A program made the position numbers and the translations under genes. Positions 1-6,154 of a stretch of DNA of 13,428 nt are shown piece after piece. Position 1 is the first letter of the stretch. Every line of letters starts with the position of its first letter. The notes beneath the pieces are model-generated. The model was not told the origin of the DNA, did no database searches, and saw only the letters and a program-made list of their open reading frames with translations. The stretch covers positions 1,104-14,531 of the forward strand of contig DEKA01000026.1 of NCBI GenBank assembly GCA_002353635.1. Reading direction: 5' to 3'. This DNA comes from Lachnospiraceae bacterium UBA2734. Lineage in GTDB: Bacteria > Bacillota > Clostridia > Lachnospirales > Lachnospiraceae.

Positions 1-1262
1 ATCTCCTTGCCGGTCTGTGTCGCGGAGACGCAGCAGCAGATGCTGTAGTCATCGCCCCAGATGGGCTTCATGACGTCATCGTTCTCATACTGGATGGAGG
101 ACGTCTTCACGGAGATCTTCGCCGCATACCGCTTGAAATTCTCCGGCAGAGCGGAGGAATACAGAACGGTCAGGTTCGGCTCAGGGGCAGGTCCCATATT
201 TTCAAGGGTGTGGAGGAATCTGTAGTCATTCTTCGTGACCATGTGTCTTCCGTCCATGCCGATGCCGGCCACCTCCAGGGTTGCCCACACGGGATCGCCG
301 GAGAAGAGCTGATTATAGGAAGGAATGCGCGCGAACTTCACAATTCTGAACTTCAGAACGAGCTGATCGATCAGCTCCTGCGCTTCCTTCTCGGTGAGTG
401 TCCCATCGGCCAGATCGCGGCTGATATAGATGTCGAGGAAGGTGGAAATTCTGCCGACGCTCATCGCGGCGCCGTTCTGTGTCTTGATGGCAGCAAGGTA
501 GCCAAAGTACAGCCACTGCACAGCCTCCTTCGCATTCACAGCCGGCTTGGAGATATCGAAGCCATAGGAGGCCGCCATCTCCTTCATGCCCTTCAGGGCC
601 TTGATCTGCTCGGCGATCTCCTCGCGCTGGCGGATCACATCGTCTGTCATCATGCCGCAGCCGCAGTTCTGCAAATCATCCTGCTTTGCGCGCAGAAGAA
701 AATCGATACCGTATAGTGCAACTCTTCTGTAGTCGCCGACGATGCGGCCTCTTCCGTAAGTGTCCGGAAGACCTGTGATGATGTGGCTGTGTCTCGCCTT
801 CTTCATCTCGTCCGTGTACGCATCAAACACGGCCTGGTTGTGGGTCTTGTGGTACTCATTGAAAATTTTGTGGAACTTGGGGTTGACCTTGTAGCCGTAA
901 GTCTCTGCTGCCTCCTCGGCCATCTTGATGCCGCCGTAGGGCATAAATGCGCGCTTTAACGGCTTGTCGGTCTGCAGGCCCACGATCTTCTCGAGGTCCT
1001 TGTGCTCGGGATCGATGTAGCCGGGGCCGTATGCGGTCAGACCGGAAACCACTTCTGTCTCGCACTCGAGGACGCCGCCCCTTTTGCGCTCTTCCTTCTG
1101 AAGGCCCTGAATCTTGTCCCAGAGAGCATCGGTTGCCTCTGTGGGTCCCTCGAGGAAATCCTCATTGCCGTCATAGGGTGTGTAGTTGTCCTGAATGAAC
1201 TGGCGGACGTTGATGTCGTCCCTCCATTTTGTTCCTTTGAAATCGCTCCAGGCTCTTCTCAT
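1..1262 (-). CDS. pflB: Pyruvate formate-lyase, N-terminal part (3' end beyond left edge)
   Basis: Formate C-acetyltransferase converts pyruvate and CoA to acetyl-CoA and formate in the cytoplasm by glycyl-radical chemistry. About 420 codons are visible, starting MRRAWSDFKG at 1262. The protein carries hallmark PFL segments such as PYGGIKMAEEA, SHIITGLPDTYGRGRI and GIDFLLRAKQDDL. Residues 409-411 are three consecutive cysteines in the motif SICCCVSA; by alignment from memory, the last two correspond to the catalytic pair Cys418-Cys419 of E. coli PFL. The C-terminal glycyl-radical domain lies outside the window, so intactness cannot be judged. The start has a GGAGG about 13 nt upstream, which is long spacing, but no other start fits the family better. 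It follows pflA by 126 bp on the same strand and is probably co-transcribed. Confidence 0.97.
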   Translation of the reverse strand, partial: MRRAWSDFKGTKWRDDINVRQFIQDNYTPYDGNEDFLEGPTEATDALWDKIQGLQKEERKRGGVLECETEVVSGLTAYGPGYIDPEHKDLEKIVGLQTDKPLKRAFMPYGGIKMAEEAAETYGYKVNPKFHKIFNEYHKTHNQAVFDAYTDEMKKARHSHIITGLPDTYGRGRIVGDYRRVALYGIDFLLRAKQDDLQNCGCGMMTDDVIRQREEIAEQIKALKGMKEMAASYGFDISKPAVNAKEAVQWLYFGYLAAIKTQNGAAMSVGRISTFLDIYISRDLADGTLTEKEAQELIDQLVLKFRIVKFARIPSYNQLFSGDPVWATLEVAGIGMDGRHMVTKNDYRFLHTLENMGPAPEPNLTVLYSSALPENFKRYAAKISVKTSSIQYENDDVMKPIWGDDYSICCCVSATQTGKE

Positions 1263-1324
1263 ATCTCTTATTGCGCCTCCAATAACCTGTTCTGCTGCTG
1301 CACGGAAGCTTTCCCTGATTTGGT

Positions 1325-1348
1325 GAAAGCCCCGTTTTTCGGGGTTTC
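1325..1348 (-). other. Hairpin in the pflA-pflB gap
   Basis: CCCCG and CGGGG pair around a five-base homopolymer loop. The stem extends by AAA/TTT and one more G-C pair across a single bulged base, giving about nine pairs. On the transcribed (minus) strand no T-run follows, so a plain intrinsic terminator is unlikely. A processing or stabilising stem-loop that sets the pflB to pflA ratio is a reasonable inference. Confidence 0.5.
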
Positions 1349-1350
1349 CC

Positions 1351-1366
1351 GCAGCTGATGTGCTGC
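1351..1366 (-). other. Second small hairpin in the pflA-pflB gap
   Basis: GCAGC and GCTGC pair around a six-base loop, immediately upstream (in transcript direction) of the larger stem-loop. It has only five pairs, so it could be chance. Its tight placement next to the other hairpin is the only reason to record it. Confidence 0.3.
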
Positions 1367-1388
1367 TTTCATCCTTTTTCGGAAAATC

Positions 1389-2150
1389 CTATACAGCAGT
1401 TTTACCTTGTGCAACATCCTGCAGAAGTGTCTGCGCCTTTTCTGCCTCCACCGCCGAAGGCGTCCTCACATCCCGCAGCGTATAGGGAATACCGAGCTTG
1501 TCCCACTTGGCTATGCCCATGGTGTGGTACGGAAGGACCTCGATCTTCTGCACATTGTGCAGATCCCGCAGGAAAATTCCGGTCCGTTTCAGGTAATCCG
1601 GATTGTCCGTGATGCCGGGAACCAGCACGTGCCTCACCCAGATGGGGACATGCCACTCATCCAGACAATGGAACATGTCCAGAATGTTGTCACCCGGCTG
1701 TCCTGTGAGCCATTTGTGCCTCTCGGGATCGATGTGCTTGATGTCGAGCATGACCAGATCCGTCACCTTCATGAGCTCTCTGAAAACAGAAAAGAACGGC
1801 TCCTCTCTGGTAAACGGCTGCCCTGCTGTATCCAGGCAGGTGGTGACGCCCCGCTTCTTCGCCATCCGGAAGAGTTCCAGCACAAATTCGATCTGCAGAA
1901 GGGGCTCGCCGCCGCTTACGGTGATGCCGCCATCTTTCCCCCAGTACGCGCGGTAGTGTTCCGCCTCGTCCAGGATCTCCTCTGCGCTCATCCATTTCGT
2001 CTCCGCCTTCTGCGATGGCAGAGCCCATGTATCCGGATTGTGGCAGTACCGGCACCGCATCCGGCATCCCTGCAGAAAGATCACATAGCGGATGCCGGGG
2101 CCGTCGACCGCCCCGAATGTCTCTATGGAATGAACTGCTCCCTTTGTCAT
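1389..2150 (-). CDS. pflA: Pyruvate formate-lyase activating enzyme (radical SAM)
   Basis: This radical-SAM activase abstracts a hydrogen from the PflB glycine to create its catalytic radical. The 253-aa product is close to the usual length of about 246 aa. The CxxxCxxC motif that binds the 4Fe-4S cluster is at Cys29, Cys33 and Cys36 (GCRMRCRYCHNPDTW), and the SAM-contacting GGEP is at residues 80-83. The N-terminus HSIETFGAVDGPGIR is typical of the family. The frame stays open upstream to 2384, but the ATG at 2150 is chosen because a GGAGG lies 6 nt before it and the protein then begins where its homologues do. It precedes pflB on the same strand. A promoter with an FNR-type site lies just upstream. 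Confidence 0.97.
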   Translation of the reverse strand: MTKGAVHSIETFGAVDGPGIRYVIFLQGCRMRCRYCHNPDTWALPSQKAETKWMSAEEILDEAEHYRAYWGKDGGITVSGGEPLLQIEFVLELFRMAKKRGVTTCLDTAGQPFTREEPFFSVFRELMKVTDLVMLDIKHIDPERHKWLTGQPGDNILDMFHCLDEWHVPIWVRHVLVPGITDNPDYLKRTGIFLRDLHNVQKIEVLPYHTMGIAKWDKLGIPYTLRDVRTPSAVEAEKAQTLLQDVAQGKTAV

Positions 2151-2156
2151 ATCCTT

Positions 2157-2161
2157 CCTCC
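2157..2161 (-). promoter_or_regulatory. pflA ribosome binding site
   Basis: The minus strand reads GGAGG with a 6-nt spacer to the ATG at 2150. This decides the pflA start against the longer upstream open frame. Confidence 0.8.
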
Positions 2162-2204
2162 GTTCCGAGCACCGCTCCCGCGGCGTCTTCCCTTTACGAT
2201 CCTC

Positions 2205-2210
2205 ATTGTA
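2205..2210 (-). promoter_or_regulatory. Predicted -10 box of the pflAB promoter
   Basis: The minus strand reads TACAAT, one mismatch from TATAAT. Transcription would start near 2198 and leave a leader of about 48 nt. No good -35 hexamer is present at 17 nt, which fits a promoter that needs an activator. The position is predicted by eye only. Confidence 0.5.
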
Positions 2211-2232
2211 CTGAACAGATCTCCAGCAATCT

Positions 2233-2246
2233 TTGATTGTGATCAA
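2233..2246. promoter_or_regulatory. FNR/CRP-family operator, TTGAT-N4-ATCAA
   Basis: The sequence TTGAT-TGTG-ATCAA is a perfect match to the classical FNR consensus palindrome. Its centre, 2239.5, is 41.5 bp upstream of the start site predicted from the TACAAT box. That is the standard class II position, where an activator contacts RNA polymerase and replaces the -35 element. Pyruvate formate-lyase is a well-known target of FNR in other bacteria. Which CRP/FNR-family protein would bind in this organism is not known from the window. Confidence 0.7.
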
Positions 2247-2288
2247 GTAAATTGAAGGATTTTGCGGCCGAACCAAATGCCGGGCTGA

Positions 2289-2321
2289 CATAGACAGAGA
2301 AAAATTGCAGGCATAGACAGA
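2289..2321. repeat. Direct repeat of CATAGACAGA, 23-bp period
   Basis: Two exact 10-bp copies lie at 2289-2298 and 2312-2321, about two helical turns apart, in the divergent region between pflA and the efflux gene. They could be a tandem operator half-site pair for either promoter, or chance. No regulator gene adjoins. Confidence 0.35.
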
Positions 2322-2387
2322 AATAGAATCGGCTGCGAAAGATTCATGCAGCAATGATGAAAGACGGCCCCAAATGTATACCAATTC

Positions 2388-2396
2388 TGCTATAAT
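2388..2396 (+). promoter_or_regulatory. Extended -10 promoter of the MATE gene
   Basis: TGCTATAAT combines a consensus -10 hexamer with the TGn extension. No convincing -35 box lies upstream, as is common for extended -10 promoters. It sits 42 bases before the start codon, and an AAAGGA ribosome binding site follows at 2425-2430. Confidence 0.65.
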
Positions 2397-2438
2397 TTTT
2401 ACCGCACTTTAACCGATTTATTACAAAGGAAATACGGG

Positions 2439-3830
2439 ATGAACAGATTAGCAGAAAAGATCACCGGCAGAATCTATGACGGCTCTCAGATCGACTGGGA
2501 CCACCTTCTCTTCTCCAACACAGATCTGAAGCGCCTTCTCATTCCCCTGATGGTCGAGCAGCTCCTCACCTCCCTCATGGGCATGATGGATACAATGATG
2601 GTCTCCTGGGTAGGCTCGGCCGCCATCTCCGCTGTCTCCCTCGCCGATTCCATCAACAACCTTGTCATTCAGACATTTGCTGCCCTGGCTGCCGGCGGAA
2701 CCATCATCTGTTCCCAGTACATCGGCCAGAAGGATCTGAAGAGGGCCAATGCGGCCGCAAGACAGGTTGTCCTCACCGTGGCCGCCATCTCCATTGTGCT
2801 CGCTGCGCTCTGTTTCATCTGGAACCGGCCTCTCCTGCACTTTATTTTCGGATCCGTGGAACCGGCTGTGATGACGAACGCCGTCACGTATTTTGCCTTC
2901 ACCTCGGTGTCCTTTCCTTTTCTTGCACTGTTCCAGGCGGGCTCAGCCTTTTACCGCGCCGGAGGCAACAGCCGCTTTCCGATGCGGATCTCCGTCCTCT
3001 CCAACTGCCTGAACATCGTGGGAAATGCCATTTTTATCTTTGGCTTTCACTGGGGCGTCGGGGGCGCTGCCTTTTCCACGCTTCTCTCGCGCATCTTCTG
3101 TGCGGTCGTTGTTTTCGCAAGCCTGCGTCTGCCCAGGCAGGAAATCGTCATCCGGAATTACCTTGTGAAGCCCGACTGGTCCCTCATTATGAAAATCATG
3201 GCGATCGGCGTACCCTCCGGCATTGAGAACAGCATGTTCCAGTTCGGCAAGCTCGCCATCCAGTCCAGTGTCTCGACGCTCGGCACAACAGCTATCGCCG
3301 CGCAGGCGATGACCGTGATCATGGAGAACGTCAACGGCGTCGGCTCCGTGGGCGTCGGCATCGGCCTCATGACCGTCGTCGGACAATGCCTTGGCGCGGG
3401 CAAAACGGAGGAGGCCAAGTACTATATCTGCAAGCTCTTCGTCATTGCAGAGGCCGTGATGATCACTGCCTGCCTCTTCGTCTATCTCATCTGCCGGCCT
3501 GTGACCTTCCTCGCAGGGATGGACCCTCAGGCGGCAGATATGTGCGTATATATGACCGGATGGATCACGATCGTAAAGCCCATTATCTGGTGTTTCTCCT
3601 TCCTGACCGCTTACGGCATGCGCGCCGCGGGGGACGTTCGCTACTCCATGATTCTCTCGAGCTGCAGCATGTGGCTGTGCAGGGTTGTTCTCTCCATCGT
3701 GCTCATCCGCGTGGTGCATATCGGTGCAATGGCCGTATGGATCGGCATGTTCACCGACTGGGGTGTGCGCGGCATTTTCTATACGCACAGATTCCTCTCC
3801 ATGAAGTGGCTGAATCATCAAGTTGTATGA
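2439..3830 (+). CDS. MATE-family multidrug/sodium antiporter
   Basis: This is an inner-membrane efflux transporter of the MATE (NorM/DinF-like) family, which exports cationic or other drugs against a sodium or proton gradient. The 463-aa length fits the family (about 440-480 aa), and hydrophobic stretches span nearly the whole protein, consistent with 12 membrane helices in two pseudo-repeats. Family signatures include IPLMVEQLLTSLMGMMD in helix 1 (residues 35-51), AAGGTIICSQYIGQKD (residues 84-99), the paired motif around GVGIGLMTVVGQCLGAGK in the second half, and FQAGSAFYRAGGN. The start is supported by AAAGGA 8 nt upstream. It is monocistronic as far as can be seen, divergent from pflA. 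The substrate cannot be told from sequence. Confidence 0.93.
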   Translation: MNRLAEKITGRIYDGSQIDWDHLLFSNTDLKRLLIPLMVEQLLTSLMGMMDTMMVSWVGSAAISAVSLADSINNLVIQTFAALAAGGTIICSQYIGQKDLKRANAAARQVVLTVAAISIVLAALCFIWNRPLLHFIFGSVEPAVMTNAVTYFAFTSVSFPFLALFQAGSAFYRAGGNSRFPMRISVLSNCLNIVGNAIFIFGFHWGVGGAAFSTLLSRIFCAVVVFASLRLPRQEIVIRNYLVKPDWSLIMKIMAIGVPSGIENSMFQFGKLAIQSSVSTLGTTAIAAQAMTVIMENVNGVGSVGVGIGLMTVVGQCLGAGKTEEAKYYICKLFVIAEAVMITACLFVYLICRPVTFLAGMDPQAADMCVYMTGWITIVKPIIWCFSFLTAYGMRAAGDVRYSMILSSCSMWLCRVVLSIVLIRVVHIGAMAVWIGMFTDWGVRGIFYTHRFLSMKWLNHQVV

Positions 3831-3839
3831 GTTGTCCGT

Positions 3840-3866
3840 CTTTTCCCACTTTTTTCTTTTTTTATC
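3840..3866 (+). other. T-rich tract after the MATE gene
   Basis: Runs of T follow the MATE stop codon within 10-35 bases. I could not find a convincing GC-rich stem before them, so this is only a possible termination region. The same stretch lies upstream of the next promoter and may help as AT-rich upstream DNA. Confidence 0.3.
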
Positions 3867-3884
3867 ACTTATCTTTGCCCTTCG

Positions 3885-3893
3885 TGCTATAGT
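3885..3893 (+). promoter_or_regulatory. Extended -10 promoter of the helicase-thrH-dus group
   Basis: TGCTATAGT is a TGn-extended -10 box with one mismatch from consensus. The predicted start is near 3900, giving a leader of about 150 nt before the helicase ATG. There is no strong -35 hexamer at 17 bp. Confidence 0.55.
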
Positions 3894-3901
3894 GGTAGTA
3901 C

Positions 3902-3920
3902 TTAAATCGAGGGGATTTAA
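3902..3920. promoter_or_regulatory. Perfect 7-bp palindrome at the predicted start site (operator or 5' hairpin)
   Basis: TTAAATC and GATTTAA flank the five-base spacer GAGGG. It begins about two bases after the predicted transcription start. A repressor bound here would block promoter clearance; as RNA it would form a hairpin at the extreme 5' end. The sequence alone does not separate these options. Confidence 0.5.
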
Positions 3921-4050
3921 TCAGTACATCACCCCGGGGCTCTCCTCAATACATCGGAAGTCTTCAGGGGATACTGAACCATTACAATAAGCACACAGAC
4001 TGCCGCCGCTTGCAGGGGACGGAGGCAGTACGGATATCGCGAGGTGTTCT
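3921..4050 (+). other. Structured leader upstream of the helicase gene
   Basis: The leader holds two further inverted repeats: TTCAG/CTGAA around a six-base loop at 3963-3978, and ACTGCC/GGCAGT at 3999-4029, which continues as CC/GG past one mismatch. The second ends 11 bases before the GAGGTG ribosome binding site at 4041-4046. No reading frame with a normal start codon leads into the gene from here. I could not match the leader to a riboswitch class that I know. Confidence 0.45.
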
Positions 4051-5403
4051 ATGACGAAGAGACCGGACGCATCCTGGAGTGAGAACCAAATGAGGGCCTA
4101 CATCGCCTCTGCCGCGGACAATCTGTTCGTGGAGGCCGGCGCGGGCGCCGGCAAGACGACCCGTCTGTCCTGCCGGATTCTGCATCAGCTTCTCTCCGGT
4201 GAGCCTGCTGCCCATTTTCTCGTCATCACCTACACAAAAGAGGCTGCAGATGAGCTGCGCGTCAAGATCGAGAAGCAGCTCAAGAGACGGATCGCCGCCG
4301 CAGACGCTGCAGAGCGCCCTGCCTTGATTCATCTCCTCGAAGAAGTCCCTTTCCTGTTCATTTCCACTTTTGTGTTTTTCAGCCGCCATGTGCTGGAGTC
4401 CTCAGGCATTGCAGACGCGGCGGGTACGGATGCCACCGAAGAGACGCTCGCACGGCTCCTCACCGAAGTTCCAGAACTTCTCTCCTCCCTCCGCAGACGC
4501 TTTACGCACATCTATGTCGATGAATTTCAGGACACCGACGATATACAGAAAGACATCATCTGGCGTATCGCCTGCGATGAGAACGGGCGTCTGCGCGACA
4601 ATGCGCTCTTTGTGATCGGAGATTCCCTGCAGGCTATCTATCGGCCGGGCAGAGAGCAGATCGATTCTTTTCATGCCTTCCGGGGAAAGATGGAGAAGTC
4701 CGGAAATGCCTCCGTTCTCTCTCTCCGGGACAATTTCCGTTCCGGCCCGCAGATTGTTTCGTGGGTAAATGAGCACTTCCGTCCTCTCGTCCCCGGCTAC
4801 CGTGACATGCGCTCTGCGCAGGACTCCTCCAGTCAGAGATCCTTCCCGCTCTGCGGCATGTTCAGCAGCATGCAGGCCAATCCTGCTCTCCTGCTTGCAG
4901 GCCTTATTGAAAAATTCCCTTCTCTCACACCGCAGAATTTCATGATCGTCGCAAAGGACGGCGCATCTGCGGACCGCTGCAGACAGGATCTGCAGACATG
5001 CGGCATCCCCTGCCTGCAGACGAGCCTCGAACACGAAGAGAATGACGGCGATGTGCAGCTTCTGGATGTATGCAGCGCAAAGAGTCTGAACCGCGACATT
5101 GTGATCATCCCCGCCTGCCTGAAAAGGCCGGATAAGGAGAAGGGCAAAGTGATCTTCTTCTCCGCCGCCAGAGACCTCCTCTTTCCGGAACAGAAGAGTG
5201 CTGACCAGTCCCTCCGGACAAGACGCGAGTATGTGGCGGCCACAAGGGCCAAGCACGCCGTTATTTTCATTCCCGATATGGTACAGAGCGGGGACAGCTT
5301 CTGGTTCGACAACGACTGCTACCACTGGAGCTCTCTTCCCGAGCCGCCCGTCACAGAAATCACATCCGGACTGACACAGGAGCCCCGGCGTGCGATACAA
5401 TGA
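4051..5403 (+). CDS. Compact UvrD/RecB-like superfamily 1 helicase
   Basis: This is a predicted ATP-dependent DNA helicase or translocase of the UvrD/RecB/AddA group. Superfamily 1 motifs appear in order: Walker A GAGAGKTT (residues 30-37), motif Ia ITYTKEAADELR (59-70), Walker B YVDEFQD (155-161), motif III GDSLQAIYR (190-198), motif IV LRDNFRS (225-231), motif V-like SAKSLN (342-347) and motif VI YVAATRAK (394-401). At 450 aa it is far shorter than UvrD (about 720) or AddA/RecB (over 1100). The 1B and 2B insertions are almost absent and there is no C-terminal nuclease domain. Motif V has SAKSLN where SAKGLE is usual. The ATG follows GAGGTG by 4 nt. Its function is unassigned; DNA repair or a defence-related role are both possible. 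Confidence 0.85.
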   Translation: MTKRPDASWSENQMRAYIASAADNLFVEAGAGAGKTTRLSCRILHQLLSGEPAAHFLVITYTKEAADELRVKIEKQLKRRIAAADAAERPALIHLLEEVPFLFISTFVFFSRHVLESSGIADAAGTDATEETLARLLTEVPELLSSLRRRFTHIYVDEFQDTDDIQKDIIWRIACDENGRLRDNALFVIGDSLQAIYRPGREQIDSFHAFRGKMEKSGNASVLSLRDNFRSGPQIVSWVNEHFRPLVPGYRDMRSAQDSSSQRSFPLCGMFSSMQANPALLLAGLIEKFPSLTPQNFMIVAKDGASADRCRQDLQTCGIPCLQTSLEHEENDGDVQLLDVCSAKSLNRDIVIIPACLKRPDKEKGKVIFFSAARDLLFPEQKSADQSLRTRREYVAATRAKHAVIFIPDMVQSGDSFWFDNDCYHWSSLPEPPVTEITSGLTQEPRRAIQ

Positions 5404-5407
5404 ATAA

Positions 5408-5513
5408 TGTTCAGCACCCATCAAAGACCCCGACATTCTTTGGAGGGGTTCGAAATAAGGGTGCTGAACAGATCCGTCACCCATCAAAGAATTGCGGCGC
5501 ATGCTCTGCGCCG
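5408..5513 (+). promoter_or_regulatory. Candidate switching RNA structure upstream of thrH
   Basis: A perfect 12-bp inverted repeat (TGTTCAGCACCC at 5408-5419, GGGTGCTGAACA at 5459-5470) encloses ACCCC/GGGGT and an apical loop with ATTCTTTG (5435-5442). The 13-mer CACCCATCAAAGA occurs at 5415-5427 and again at 5478-5490. Both copies can pair with the same central segments (TCTTTG and GGGTG), so two folds exclude each other. The downstream copy makes eight pairs with the loop (5485-5492). A 7-bp hairpin, CGGCGCA/TGCGCCG at 5495-5513, then ends right at the thrH ribosome binding site. No T-run follows the first stem. The helicase stop codon is four bases upstream. The pairings are seen directly; regulation is inferred. 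Confidence 0.6.
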
Positions 5514-5520
5514 GCGGAGG
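5514..5520 (+). promoter_or_regulatory. thrH ribosome binding site
   Basis: GCGGAGG lies 6 nt before the ATG at 5527, directly after the closing base of a 7-bp hairpin. It fixes the thrH start against the longer frame that opens at 5407. Confidence 0.75.
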
Positions 5521-5526
5521 TTATCT

Positions 5527-6126
5527 ATGAATATTGTCTGCCTGGATATGGAGGGCGTTCTCGTCCCTGAGATCTGGATTGCATTTTCGAAGGCGAGCGG
5601 AATCCCGGAGCTCTCCCGCACCACAAGAGATGAGCCAGACTACAACAAACTCATGCGCTGGCGCCTCGGCATCCTGAAGGAGCACGGCCTTGGCCTCTCC
5701 CAGATTCAGGACGTCATCGGCACAATTGACCCGCTCCCGGGGGCAAAGGATTTTCTCGATCAGCTGCGCCGGGAGACACAGGTGATCATCATCAGCGACA
5801 CCTTCACACAGTTCGCCTCTCCTCTCATGGAGAAGCTCGGCTGGCCGACACTTTTCTGCAACGAGCTGGAGGTTGCTCCTTCCGGCGAGATCACGGATTT
5901 TCACATGCGCATAGAGAACTCCAAACTCAGCACGGTGAAGGCGCTGCAGTCCATCGGTTTTGATACAATTGCCAGCGGCGACAGCTATAACGACCTCGCC
6001 ATGATCCGCGCCAGCAAGGCGGGATTCCTCTTCAAGTCAACGCCGAAGATCAAAGCGGACAATCCGGACATCCCCGCATACGACGAGTTCCCTGATCTTC
6101 TGGCCGCCATTGAGCGGGCACTGTAA
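5527..6126 (+). CDS. thrH: ThrH-type HAD phosphatase (phosphoserine phosphatase / homoserine phosphotransferase)
   Basis: The 199-aa product closely resembles Pseudomonas ThrH, a HAD-superfamily enzyme that dephosphorylates phosphoserine and can move the phosphate to homoserine, touching serine and threonine synthesis. HAD motif I is CLDMEGVLVPEIW with the nucleophile Asp7; the Glu at position 9, in place of the usual Asp, is typical of ThrH. Motif II is IIISDTF (Ser90) and motif IV is GDSYND (151-156). The usual length is about 205 aa. The frame is open back to 5407, but those 40 codons lie in the structured spacer, and GCGGAGG supports the ATG at 5527. Its last codons are part of a tandem duplication shared with the next intergenic gap. 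It likely forms an operon with dus. Confidence 0.9.
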   Translation: MNIVCLDMEGVLVPEIWIAFSKASGIPELSRTTRDEPDYNKLMRWRLGILKEHGLGLSQIQDVIGTIDPLPGAKDFLDQLRRETQVIIISDTFTQFASPLMEKLGWPTLFCNELEVAPSGEITDFHMRIENSKLSTVKALQSIGFDTIASGDSYNDLAMIRASKAGFLFKSTPKIKADNPDIPAYDEFPDLLAAIERAL

Positions 6127-6154
6127 TTATTATTGAGCGGGCACTGTAATTATT
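6109..6154 (+). repeat. Perfect 23-bp tandem duplication at the thrH/dus junction
   Basis: Two identical, adjacent 23-bp units (6109-6131 and 6132-6154) each contain GAGCGGGCACTGTAATTATT. The first includes the final codons and TAA stop of thrH; the second repeats them out of use and ends directly at the dus ATG. Removing one copy would place the dus ATG 5 bases after the thrH stop. Confidence 0.9.

Noticed and set aside
210..716. Plus-strand frame inside pflB
   Set aside because: It is antisense to highly conserved PFL sequence and is not a separate gene.
2151..2384. Upstream extension of pflA (78 extra codons)
   Set aside because: The extension covers the promoter and FNR-type box, matches nothing in the family, and the inner ATG has a good ribosome binding site.
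2943..3821. 292-codon minus-strand frame opposite the MATE gene
   Set aside because: The His/Asp-rich composition is typical of the complement of a membrane protein gene, with no family resemblance.
4051..5403. GajB of a Gabija defence system
   Set aside because: Size and helicase type are similar, but no OLD-like nuclease partner (GajA) adjoins it. The neighbours are thrH and an efflux pump.
5408..5470. tRNA-like element, because GGGGTTCGAAAT resembles a T-arm
   Set aside because: No acceptor, D-arm or anticodon arrangement can be built around it, and the outer stem is 12 bp rather than 7.
5408..5470. Intrinsic terminator after the helicase gene
   Set aside because: The strong stem is followed by GATCCGTCACCC with no T-run, so classical termination is not supported.
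5408..5470. Miniature transposable element with terminal inverted repeats
   Set aside because: No target-site duplication flanks the inverted repeat and it is only 63 bp. It is kept only as an alternative to be tested by a genome-wide copy search.
4402..5502. 366-codon open frame on the minus strand opposite the helicase gene
   Set aside because: It is antisense to a protein with all superfamily 1 motifs in order, with no domain or ribosome binding site of its own.
5407..5526. 40-codon upstream extension of thrH
   Set aside because: It runs through the structured spacer with an unrelated Arg/His-rich sequence, and GCGGAGG marks the inner start at 5527.
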